This document shows, in pieces, positions 1 through 6,159 of a DNA stretch of 7,475 nt (positions within the stretch are counted from its first letter, which is position 1; every line of letters starts with the position of its first letter). This DNA comes from Pseudomonadota bacterium (GTDB taxonomy: Bacteria > Pseudomonadota > Alphaproteobacteria > Rhizobiales > Aestuariivirgaceae). The position numbers and the translations under genes were made by a program. The stretch lies in assembly GCA_016522385.1 (NCBI GenBank), contig JAEKFU010000052.1, forward strand, positions 1 to 7,475, given 5' to 3'. Below the pieces are notes generated by a model. That model was not told where the DNA came from. It saw only the letters and a list, made by a program, of their open reading frames with translations, and did no database searches.

Positions 1-197
1 CGGCGCAATATCGCCAGATGCTGCGATAGGGCAGACTGGCTGAGGCCGATGACCTTTTCCAGCTCGTGAACCGACATCTCACCCTGGGCCAGGTGGCACA
101 AAATCAAAAGCCGCCATTGGTTCGACATGTTGCGCAGCAACTCGCTCGCCCGTTCGGCATTTTCGTGCAGCAGCTCCATGTCCATTTCGCGCTTCAT
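1..197 (-). CDS. shdrR: ArsR-family HTH transcriptional regulator, sHdrR-like (3' end outside window)
   Basis: Only the first 65 residues are in the window; the gene runs off the left edge. Reading the minus strand from the ATG at 197-195 gives MKREMDMELLHENAERASEL, then a segment typical of ArsR winged-helix repressors: SNQWRLLILCHLAQGEMSV (residues 25-43), and a helix-turn-helix with recognition helix LSQSALSQHLAILR (about 52-65). An in-frame TAG at 212-210 limits the start, and AGGA at 211-208 lies 10 bases upstream; ATGs at 185 and 179 are possible alternatives. Cys34 in LILCHL sits where persulfide-sensing SqrR/BigR-type members have their first redox cysteine; the second would lie beyond the window. 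The gene starts 31 bases after lbpA on the same strand, so it is probably co-transcribed. By family and position it likely represses the sulfur-oxidation operon and is released by reactive sulfur species (inference). ArsR membership is secure; the sHdrR identity is moderately sure. Confidence 0.85.
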   Translation of the reverse strand, partial: MKREMDMELLHENAERASELLRNMSNQWRLLILCHLAQGEMSVHELEKVIGLSQSALSQHLAILR

Positions 198-207
198 TGC
201 GGCAATG

Positions 208-211
208 TCCT
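208..211 (-). promoter_or_regulatory. Ribosome binding site of the ArsR-type regulator gene
   Basis: AGGA on the minus strand, 10 bases before the ATG at 197. It is moderate in strength and supports this start over the in-frame ATGs at 185 and 179. Confidence 0.5.
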
Positions 212-228
212 ATTAGACCGCGATTGCA

Positions 229-669
229 TCATTCACAGCCGTCGAAACCGTCCGCATCCATCTTGGCCTCATAGCGGCTGGCGACATCAGCACCGAGTAC
301 AAGACCCGGGCGCACGCTGTCCCACTCATCCGGCTTCAGGATAACCATCCAGCCCTTTTCATAGGGATCCTCGTTAACGGTGCTGGGCTCGTTGACCAGG
401 TCTTCATTGACCTCGATGACCTCGCCGCCGGCGGCAGACTTAGCCGGACCGACCCACTTACCTGACTCAACCGTTGCGCAGGATTTCCCGGCGCGCACGG
501 ACCGGCCGACCCTTTTCGGCGTGAAGGCCACGAGCGGTCCAGCCATCGCCGCGGCCACCGTTGTCATGCCGAGTTTGACATTGCCGTCGCCGACTTCCTG
601 GAACCAGATGTGATTGTCAACATCGTATAGGAGTTCATCCGGGAGATGGCATCCGCGTACAACAGGCAT
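229..669 (-). CDS. lbpA: Lipoate-binding protein LbpA (GcvH-like), sHdr pathway
   Basis: A 146-residue single-domain lipoyl protein resembling glycine cleavage H protein. It starts MPVVRGCHLPDELLYDVDNH, and the lipoyl hairpin follows with the attachment site in CATVESGKWVGP (Lys71), then GGEVIEVNEDL (81-91) and an EKGWMVILKP strand typical of the fold. In sHdr-containing sulfur oxidizers, LbpA is a dedicated lipoylated protein needed for sulfur oxidation and is distinct from the GcvH of glycine catabolism. The sHdr genes upstream and absence of other glycine-cleavage genes in the window support that role. The start is the ATG at 669, preceded by GAGGAG at 682-677; an in-frame TTG at 684 would overlap that site and is unlikely. 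Cys7 in the N-terminal VVRGC motif and Cys64 just before the lipoyl loop are notable. The gene begins 27 bases after the 139-residue protein and ends 31 bases before the regulator. Its lipoate-attachment enzymes are not in this window. Confidence 0.93.
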   Translation of the reverse strand: MPVVRGCHLPDELLYDVDNHIWFQEVGDGNVKLGMTTVAAAMAGPLVAFTPKRVGRSVRAGKSCATVESGKWVGPAKSAAGGEVIEVNEDLVNEPSTVNEDPYEKGWMVILKPDEWDSVRPGLVLGADVASRYEAKMDADGFDGCE

Positions 670-676
670 GGCAAAG

Positions 677-682
677 CTCCTC
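677..682 (-). promoter_or_regulatory. Ribosome binding site that fixes the lbpA start
   Basis: GAGGAG on the minus strand, 7 bases before the ATG at 669. It overlaps the in-frame TTG at 684-682, so the five-residue longer reading of LbpA is not credible. Confidence 0.8.
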
Positions 683-696
683 AATCTCTCATCAAT

Positions 697-1116
697 CTAT
701 CGGTCTGTACCGGTCCTCAGCGGACGCGAGGCACAGCAAAACTCTCCGAGGCCACTCACTTCCATTTTGCCCCTAACAAACAGGTACAGGTGCATGGCAA
801 CCAGTCGCATCATTTCCAGGCGCTTTGTCGCGTCTGGGTGATCCGGCTCCATCGTTACGAGATTGTAGTGATAGGCAAGCTCGCGGCAAGTTTCACGGCA
901 GGCATTGAAGCTCGGCTCGCCTTTCGCACCTTGCCGGTGCAGGGCCAGCAGGCGGAAGCCCTCCCTTGTCTCGTTCGTCGGCTCGAAACCGCGTCCGAGA
1001 GCCCAGTGTGAAAGAACGTCTTCGCCGGCTTGCAGATACTCATCCGCCAACACTGCCGGCGAGCCATCGGCGGATGATCGCTGCAAACGGGCGCCGATGT
1101 CTTCCAAAGAATTCAT
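697..1116 (-). CDS. Uncharacterised 139-residue cysteine-containing protein between shdrB2 and lbpA
   Basis: I do not recognise a named family. The protein is soluble-looking, has no signal peptide or membrane segment, and appears largely helical. The N-terminal half (MNSLEDIGARLQ..., then DEYLQAGEDVLSHWALGRGFEP, residues 25-46) is followed by the most distinctive stretch, FNACRETCRELAYHYNLVTM (70-89), with a CxxxC pair at Cys73 and Cys77. A long helix LEMMRLVAMHLYLFVRGKME (100-119) comes next, then a Cys127-Cys128 pair near the C-terminus. Its ATG overlaps the shdrB2 stop by 4 bases (ATGA), which implies translational coupling, and lbpA follows after 27 bases. Placement inside the operon suggests a role with sHdrB2 or LbpA, for example as an assembly factor, small subunit or thiol carrier; this is inference only. 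That it is a real gene is well supported by the overlap and by the strong lbpA ribosome site placed after its stop. Confidence 0.85.
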   Translation of the reverse strand: MNSLEDIGARLQRSSADGSPAVLADEYLQAGEDVLSHWALGRGFEPTNETREGFRLLALHRQGAKGEPSFNACRETCRELAYHYNLVTMEPDHPDATKRLEMMRLVAMHLYLFVRGKMEVSGLGEFCCASRPLRTGTDR

Positions 1117-2048
1117 GCGATGCCCTTTTGCTTCAGCATCGGCATCGAATCCGACACATTCTCATGCACCCCGACCGTCTTGGGGCTGAGGCCCAGGGCC
1201 ATGCCGAGAAGCTGCGTGAAATACAGGATCTTCACTTCGAGTTTGTAGCCGAACTTCTTCTCGGCGCGCACTTGGTGCATCTCCAGTCCGCTGTGGCAGG
1301 TCGGGCATTCCGTTGCAATCACGTCAGCGCCGGCTGCCTCGGCCGCCCGCAGGATATTCAGCACGAGCAAGGTCGACGTGTCGGAGTCTGACAGCGTATG
1401 GGCGCCACCGCAGCAGGCAGTCTTGAGCGGGAAGTCAACATTTTCCGCCCCGGCCACCGCCAGCAAATCGTCCATGAAATGTGGCTGCGAGGTTGATTCA
1501 CTGCCCGGCCCCTGATCCTTCTCAGGAAAGATGTGGCGCGGCCTGGTGTACATGCAGCCGTAATAGTTGGCGACCTTGAGGCCTTTCAGCGAGTTCTTGA
1601 CCCGCGATCGCAACTCTTTTTCGCCGATACCCTCCTTGATCCAGTCGAGTGCGTGGATCGTCTCGACCTGTCCAGCCTCATAGGTGCTATGGCCCGCCTT
1701 GCTCGAGATGCGGTCCACCACCTGGCGCGACTCATCGTCGTGCTTTAGGTCGTAATCCGCCTTCTTGAGATTGTGATAGCACCCGTTGCACGGTGCCATC
1801 ACCACGTCGTGGCCCATCTCGTTGGCGGCGATCGACATCACCCGCGAAGACAGATAGGTCTGGATCTTCGGGTCGATGTTCTTCACTTCCATCGCTCCGC
1901 AGCAGTTCCAGTTCTTGACCTCGTCCAGCTTCAGTCCGAGCGCCTTGCCAACCTCCTTGGTGGACCGGTTATAGGCATGACCAGTGCCCTCCAGCGCGCA
2001 TCCCGGGTAATAGGCGACCTTCCTGTAGGGTCTCTGTTCGGTGCTCAT
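1113..2048 (-). CDS. shdrB2: sHdr complex catalytic subunit sHdrB2 (two intact CCG domains)
   Basis: A 311-residue HdrB-type protein, close to the usual family length of about 300. Both cysteine-rich CCG domains are complete. The first has Cys17 (YYPGCALEG), Cys49-Cys50 (NCCGAMEV), Cys87 and Cys90 (PCNGC); the second has Cys165 (YYGCMYTRP), Cys212-Cys213 (ACCGGAH), Cys248 and Cys251 (ECPTC). In methanogen HdrB such five-cysteine sets bind non-cubane [4Fe-4S] clusters where disulfides are cleaved. In sulfur oxidizers the complex is thought to run oxidatively on protein-bound sulfane sulfur in the cytoplasm. The ATG at 2048 follows AGGAG, which overlaps the shdrC2 stop codon, and its own stop overlaps the next gene by ATGA. 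An isolated CCG-domain protein such as a glycolate oxidase or LutA-like subunit is less likely because the HdrC and HdrA partners are adjacent. Confidence 0.95.
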   Translation of the reverse strand: MSTEQRPYRKVAYYPGCALEGTGHAYNRSTKEVGKALGLKLDEVKNWNCCGAMEVKNIDPKIQTYLSSRVMSIAANEMGHDVVMAPCNGCYHNLKKADYDLKHDDESRQVVDRISSKAGHSTYEAGQVETIHALDWIKEGIGEKELRSRVKNSLKGLKVANYYGCMYTRPRHIFPEKDQGPGSESTSQPHFMDDLLAVAGAENVDFPLKTACCGGAHTLSDSDTSTLLVLNILRAAEAAGADVIATECPTCHSGLEMHQVRAEKKFGYKLEVKILYFTQLLGMALGLSPKTVGVHENVSDSMPMLKQKGIA

Positions 2049-2054
2049 TTCTGT

Positions 2055-2059
2055 CTCCT
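2055..2059 (-). promoter_or_regulatory. Ribosome binding site of shdrB2, overlapping the shdrC2 stop codon
   Basis: AGGAG on the minus strand begins inside the TAG stop of shdrC2 (2060-2058) and lies 6 bases before the ATG at 2048. This compact arrangement suggests coupled translation of the C2-B2 pair. Confidence 0.7.
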
Positions 2060-2846
2060 ACTCGGCTGCCATTTGCTGGCCCGGTTTGGCTTCCTGCTTT
2101 GCCAATTCCACCAGCTCATCAAGGCGCAGCGCCTTGCGGTGTTCGGCATTCTTCTCATCGACATAGTCCTGGATGGCATCGCGTGCGCCGGCCCAGCCGC
2201 TGGTGCGTGGTCGCAGCACGTTGGCCAGGCCCATCTTCCACAAGAGGGTTACCGGCAACTTGGCGACTAGCCTCTTTACCATTTCCACGAGCCAGTCCTG
2301 CATTAGCTCCTGACCAGTGCGTTTGAAGAAACTGCGGATGATGCGGCCTTCCTCGATCTTGCCGGTTTGTATCACCTGTTCGGTGAACACTTCATCGAAC
2401 ACCATGGAGGGCGACTTCGGCGTATGGCCCTTCAGTTCGAGCCAATGGGCCGTCGCTTTCATGACGCCTTCCGGCACCACATCGCGCGGACAGGCATAGG
2501 TGCATTTGTTGCAGGAAACGCATTGCCAGATGATTTCCTTATCGCGCAGCAACTCGCTCTCCATACCCATGCGGATGAGGTAGATCCAGTAACGCGGATT
2601 GAAGTCGGGATTGACTTCATTGACCGTGCAGGAATTAGTGCACGACCCGCACTGCCAGCAGCGATGGATGTACTCACCGCCGGGCAGCGCCGCGATTTCC
2701 TCTTCCAGCGCCTCGTTATAGTCGGTGACGACACGCGACTCGATGAAGGTGCTCCAGTGCCCCGACACATCGATGCCGTCGATTACCAGGTCCTCTTGCG
2801 TCTTCAGGTTCTCAGGCCGGATCAGATGTTCTTCGTGAATGGGCAT
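2058..2846 (-). CDS. shdrC2: sHdr complex iron-sulfur subunit sHdrC2
   Basis: A 262-residue HdrC-type electron-transfer protein with two classical [4Fe-4S] motifs: CWQCGSCTNSC (Cys63, 66, 69, 73) and CVSCNKCTYACP (Cys109, 112, 115, 119). Between them lies the NPRYWIYLIRMGM segment usual for HdrC/GlpC-type ferredoxin domains. It has about 60 residues before the first cluster and a 140-residue C-terminal part, so it is longer than a minimal HdrC. No membrane helix is evident, which fits a soluble cytoplasmic complex. It would carry electrons between sHdrA flavin and clusters and sHdrB2 (inferred from the family). It starts 4 bases after the shdrH stop and its stop is 9 bases before the shdrB2 ATG. 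Confidence 0.94.
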   Translation of the reverse strand: MPIHEEHLIRPENLKTQEDLVIDGIDVSGHWSTFIESRVVTDYNEALEEEIAALPGGEYIHRCWQCGSCTNSCTVNEVNPDFNPRYWIYLIRMGMESELLRDKEIIWQCVSCNKCTYACPRDVVPEGVMKATAHWLELKGHTPKSPSMVFDEVFTEQVIQTGKIEEGRIIRSFFKRTGQELMQDWLVEMVKRLVAKLPVTLLWKMGLANVLRPRTSGWAGARDAIQDYVDEKNAEHRKALRLDELVELAKQEAKPGQQMAAE

Positions 2847-2850
2847 CGGT

Positions 2851-3723
2851 TCAGTTCTCTTGCTCGAGCAGCTTCACGTCTTCCAGAACGAAAGCATCGC
2901 CGTCGACGGATCTCAGACGCGTGCGGGCAGAACCCGGTTTCACTCCGTCTAGGCCAAGAATGCGCCTTGTGTGCTGCATCGGGTCCTCAGGTGCGGAAAA
3001 ATCCGTCCTCAGAAAGCTGCCGCCTTGCGCCGAGATGTACTCCGCATAGACTTGCGCGCACAGCAAGTCGACATAATGGATGACGTTGCTGAAGACGCCG
3101 TTCGACGTCAGGAACTGACTTAGTTCCTCTCTCAGCACAACGAAGGTGTCATATTCATCCGGCACCGGAATTGTCATATGGTCGACATTCTCACCATGCC
3201 AGATCTCGCGGATGACACCGGTATTGGCCTTGGCATCCCACACCCAGCGGGTCATCACAGGATAGCGTTCCGGGTCGGTGTTGTGCAGCACCTCGGCCGC
3301 GAGGTCGCGCACCCATCGGTGTTTTTTGTCGTCTGGGAAGCCATTGCAGAATGCTGCAACGCGGGCATTCGCGGTACTCGTGTCGTTAGCGCCGTCCAGC
3401 AGATCGGTCAACGCCCGTTTGATCTTTGCAAAACCAGTCGGGTCGAGATAGGGCGCGATCCGCCGGCGCACCGTCGACATGAACACGCATAAGCCCATCA
3501 GCTGCTCAAGCTCCAGGCACCGCACCTTGTTTTCGCCAAGCGCGTCCTGGAACATCGAAGCCTTGAGGTTCAGCGCTGCAGCATAGCGCTCGACGCCGCC
3601 AAGCTCCTCGCAGCCGGCAACGACATTGCTGAGCGCCTGCGCCAGAATCGGACCGCTCAAGTGCAATTGGACACGCTCCGGTTCGACGGTGCTCTGGCGG
3701 GTCTTATGCACAAGCATGGCCAA
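2851..3723 (-). CDS. shdrH: sHdr-cluster conserved protein of unknown function (sHdrH / 'hyp')
   Basis: A 290-residue protein in the position, between shdrA and shdrC2, of the 'hyp' gene (called H in the C1B1AHC2B2 nomenclature) that accompanies sHdr clusters. I see no known catalytic motif, signal peptide or membrane segment. The N-terminal part is helical (SGPILAQALSNVVAGCEELG), the middle has RWVRDLAAEVLHNTDPERYPVMTRWVWDAKANTG (about residues 137-170), then LREELSQFLTSNGVF. Cysteines are scattered, not clustered, so iron-sulfur binding is unlikely. The start is uncertain: TTG at 3723 has GGAG 10 bases upstream, overlapping the end of shdrA, while the in-frame ATG at 3717 (two codons later) is 16 bases from it. 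The WxxD and RYP(V/M)xxRW stretch resembles segments found in proteins of unknown function, but I assign no activity. Gene reality and cluster membership are secure; function is unknown. Confidence 0.88.
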   Translation of the reverse strand: MAMLVHKTRQSTVEPERVQLHLSGPILAQALSNVVAGCEELGGVERYAAALNLKASMFQDALGENKVRCLELEQLMGLCVFMSTVRRRIAPYLDPTGFAKIKRALTDLLDGANDTSTANARVAAFCNGFPDDKKHRWVRDLAAEVLHNTDPERYPVMTRWVWDAKANTGVIREIWHGENVDHMTIPVPDEYDTFVVLREELSQFLTSNGVFSNVIHYVDLLCAQVYAEYISAQGGSFLRTDFSAPEDPMQHTRRILGLDGVKPGSARTRLRSVDGDAFVLEDVKLLEQEN

Positions 3724-3730
3724 AGGGTGT

Positions 3731-4786
3731 CTACTCCGCTGCCGCCTTGACCGCCCCGTGCATCAACGCGTAGGCGGACATAGCCGCTGCGTTGCCCTGT
3801 GCGATGGAATCGTCAATTGTTTCCGGGCCAGTGGCCGAGCCGGCCACAAACACACCCAGCCGCGAGGTTGCCCCCATCGTTCCATAGGCCGTCTGTTTAC
3901 CGATATAGCCGTGCGGCTCGAGTTCGACATCGAATATCGTCGACAGGAGCATGTTGTCGACATTGGGGTCCATGCCGATGGCATGCACCACCATATCGAA
4001 GGGAATGGTAATCGGCCGCTTCACCAGAGTGTCTTCGCCCTTGACGATGAGTTTATCGCCGTCCGACGTAACTTCGGCGATGCGCGCCTTGATGTATTTG
4101 ACTTTGAATTCTTCCTGGCTGCGCCAATAGTAGCTGGTCTCATAGAGTCCGAAGGTGCGGATATCCATGTAGTAAATATAGACATGGCAGTCCTCCAACT
4201 CCTCACGGATCTCCATCGCCAGATTGGCCGACACGGTGCAGCAGATCTTCGAGCACCATTCCCGGCCGATCTGACGGTCGCGGGAACCGACACACAGCAG
4301 GATCGCCACCCGCTTCGGCTTACGCCCGTCCGAGGGGCAGCGGACGCCGGCGCCCGATGAGATCATCTGCTCGACCTGGGTGGTAGTCACCACATCGGGA
4401 AAGGTGCCGAAGCCCCATTCCGGCTTGTTGACGGAATCGAAATGGGTGAAGCCTGTGCACAGCACGGCTGATGCAGCTTTGACGGATTTGCCGTCCGACA
4501 GCTTTGCCGTGAAGTTGCCGGGCTCGCCAGAGAATTCCGAGACGGTGATGCCCTTCTTGATATCTACAAGGCCATTGCCTTCCACACGATCGACCATGCC
4601 GCCAATGGCATCCCTGGCCCACTCCCCCGACGGCACCAGTTTGGCATAACCCGACAGGATCGGTGCTCCGCCGAGCCGGTCTTCCTTTTCGACGAGAATA
4701 GACTTCTGTCCGATGGTGGCCAGCCCATGTGCGGCCGCCAGACCCGCTGGCCCGCCGCCGACGATGAGAACGGGTTTGCTGGTCAT
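3731..4786 (-). CDS. shdrA: sHdr complex flavin and iron-sulfur subunit sHdrA
   Basis: A 351-residue HdrA-type flavoprotein, the short form found in sulfur oxidizers; methanogen HdrA is about twice as long, with extra ferredoxin domains. The N-terminal FAD-binding Rossmann motif is VLIVGGGPAGLAAAHGL (residues 6-22) followed by the acidic ribose-binding ILVEKEDRLGG. The HdrA-specific cluster motif is LLCVGSRD...WCSKICC, with Cys165, Cys178, Cys182 and Cys183. A second FAD motif near the C-terminus reads VFVAGSATGPETIDDSIAQG. It lacks the C-terminal ferredoxin inserts needed for classical bifurcating HdrA. In the complex it would link electrons from the B and C subunits to a downstream acceptor. 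The ATG overlaps the shdrB1 stop by 4 bases (ATGA), and shdrH starts 7 bases after its stop. A generic thioredoxin-reductase-like flavoprotein is excluded by the cysteine motif and neighbours. Confidence 0.96.
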   Translation of the reverse strand: MTSKPVLIVGGGPAGLAAAHGLATIGQKSILVEKEDRLGGAPILSGYAKLVPSGEWARDAIGGMVDRVEGNGLVDIKKGITVSEFSGEPGNFTAKLSDGKSVKAASAVLCTGFTHFDSVNKPEWGFGTFPDVVTTTQVEQMISSGAGVRCPSDGRKPKRVAILLCVGSRDRQIGREWCSKICCTVSANLAMEIREELEDCHVYIYYMDIRTFGLYETSYYWRSQEEFKVKYIKARIAEVTSDGDKLIVKGEDTLVKRPITIPFDMVVHAIGMDPNVDNMLLSTIFDVELEPHGYIGKQTAYGTMGATSRLGVFVAGSATGPETIDDSIAQGNAAAMSAYALMHGAVKAAAE

Positions 4787-6138
4787 GTCAGTTTCGCAGC
4801 TCCCTTGAAGCCGGGCCCAGAGGTGATCATCCGGCGCGGGTCATATAGATTGTCCTGTTGACCGGCCTCGACCACCTTCAGGTAGTCCTCGAATTCGGCC
4901 TTGGCCGCCCGCCAGTCGATGCCAAGTTTTTCCATCAGGGTCTCAGTCGACGAGGCGTGCCAGTGTGATTGCACAATCTTGTAGGGATGCGCACCGCAGG
5001 CCATGGCGGCGAACTGGCAATCGGCCAGGATCGGCAGGTCGACTTCCTTGCCGGCAGCCTTGCCGATCCACTGGTTCTTGTCGAGGGTGGTGATACAGCC
5101 GGTGTCATGGCCAATCATGACATCCGCCTTGGCTTCCTCGACGGCCACGCGCACCTTGCGGTCGATGGCGAAGGAGCGCGTGAACTCGCGCTCTGAGATG
5201 ATGTGCCGGAAGCCGAACCCGCAGCAGTCGTACCAGGTCGAATAGTCGATCACCTGGGCGCCAAGCGCTTCGATGATCCCAGTCGACACCGCCACCCGAT
5301 TGCCGTCGAGAACCTCATCGTCGTAGATCGCGTCCTCAGGAACCATCTTGTAGACATGGCAGGCCGGATGAATGGTCGCCCGGATGCCGGAACAGTCGAT
5401 CTTCTGATGGTTGGCGATCTCGCGGCGCATTACATGCACCCATTCCGAATAGTGCACAATTTCTTCTGGAATAAGCAGCTTGCCATCGACCAGTCGTCCG
5501 AGCTTGCCGAGGATCTTCTTCACTCGTTCGCGCAACTCGGCCGAATGCAGCAGATAACCACGAACTTCCTTGTAATTGCCGAACGAGGTGCCGCAATGCA
5601 CCAGGGGATAATAGAAGCCTTCCGGCAGTCCTTCTGCCTTCGCCGCCACATAGGCCTGATGGAAGTTGCGCAAGAATACGGCCGAGAGGCTTTCAATATT
5701 GCCGATGCCGGAGCCGTGATAGTTCCATGCCGTGCACGATGTCTGGTCTGTCTCGTCGAGATAGTGGATATCAAGCTCATTCATCAGCCACAGGAGCGAG
5801 GCTGGATAGCCCGGGATATTGCCGCATTGGCCACATGACTTGTGGTGCCAAAGGCGGGTGGTGGGCACGCGCTTGTCCCAGCCATAGAGCGTCTTCACGG
5901 TCTTTGGCCGGTGTTCGTCGGTCACCCGGTGGACGACAATCTCGCCATCCTTCTCCAGCTGCCACATGATGTCGCGGACGTCCTCGACGCGATCCTTGTT
6001 GGTCAGCATCGAGCGCTTGTCGATCTTCTGCTCAACCCACGCCGTTGCGACCAGCGCCTCCTCCTTGCTGAGATCAGAATCGCGCCATTCGGCACCGTGG
6101 CCGGTAAAGCGTTCGCCGTTGTCCTTCTTATTGGTCAT
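4783..6138 (-). CDS. shdrB1: sHdr complex subunit sHdrB1 (long, cysteine-poor HdrB form)
   Basis: A 451-residue HdrB-type protein, far longer than the usual 300 or so, with about 95 residues ahead of the first cysteine. Both CCG domains are degenerate compared with sHdrB2. The N-terminal set reads SCGQC (Cys102, Cys105), a lone Cys135 in QTSCTAW where CC is expected, and Cys182 in HCGTSFG with Ser where the last cysteine would be. The C-terminal set keeps Cys260 (HPACHVYK) and Cys305-Cys306 (DCCGFGFRH) but has HDTGC (Cys348) instead of CxxC. Cys374 and Cys381 follow (ADCQFAAMACG). It probably binds at most one non-cubane cluster with altered ligands (inference). I cannot tell whether this pattern is normal for sHdrB1 or special to this organism. 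It pairs with shdrC1 upstream and is preceded by a strong GAGGAGGT ribosome site. Confidence 0.94.
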   Translation of the reverse strand: MTNKKDNGERFTGHGAEWRDSDLSKEEALVATAWVEQKIDKRSMLTNKDRVEDVRDIMWQLEKDGEIVVHRVTDEHRPKTVKTLYGWDKRVPTTRLWHHKSCGQCGNIPGYPASLLWLMNELDIHYLDETDQTSCTAWNYHGSGIGNIESLSAVFLRNFHQAYVAAKAEGLPEGFYYPLVHCGTSFGNYKEVRGYLLHSAELRERVKKILGKLGRLVDGKLLIPEEIVHYSEWVHVMRREIANHQKIDCSGIRATIHPACHVYKMVPEDAIYDDEVLDGNRVAVSTGIIEALGAQVIDYSTWYDCCGFGFRHIISEREFTRSFAIDRKVRVAVEEAKADVMIGHDTGCITTLDKNQWIGKAAGKEVDLPILADCQFAAMACGAHPYKIVQSHWHASSTETLMEKLGIDWRAAKAEFEDYLKVVEAGQQDNLYDPRRMITSGPGFKGAAKLT

Positions 6139-6142
6139 TGCG

Positions 6143-6150
6143 ACCTCCTC
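6143..6150 (-). promoter_or_regulatory. Strong ribosome binding site of shdrB1
   Basis: GAGGAGGT on the minus strand, 4 bases before the ATG at 6138. It is close to a full anti-Shine-Dalgarno match and is the strongest in the window, so shdrB1 probably does not depend on coupling from shdrC1. Confidence 0.75.
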
Positions 6151-6159
6151 GGAAAAGTC

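Noticed and set aside
198..228. Terminator or promoter between lbpA and the regulator gene
   Set aside because: The 31 bases contain no hairpin with a T-run and no convincing -35/-10 pair.
229..669. Glycine cleavage H protein (GcvH)
   Set aside because: The fold and lipoyl motif match, but the gene ends an sHdr operon with no gcvT or gcvP nearby, and the N-terminal VVRGC segment is of the LbpA type.
670..684. Extended LbpA start at TTG 684
   Set aside because: The GAGGAG ribosome site overlaps this TTG and is ideally spaced for the ATG at 669; the VVRGC N-terminus also fits LbpA proteins.
2367..3083. Long plus-strand open frame opposite shdrH and shdrC2 (238 codons)
   Set aside because: It lies antisense across the junction of two well-supported genes, and its translation has no recognisable domain; high-GC antisense frames are expected.
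3626..4360. Plus-strand open frame of 244 codons opposite shdrA
   Set aside because: Antisense shadow of a gene with unmistakable FAD and iron-sulfur motifs.
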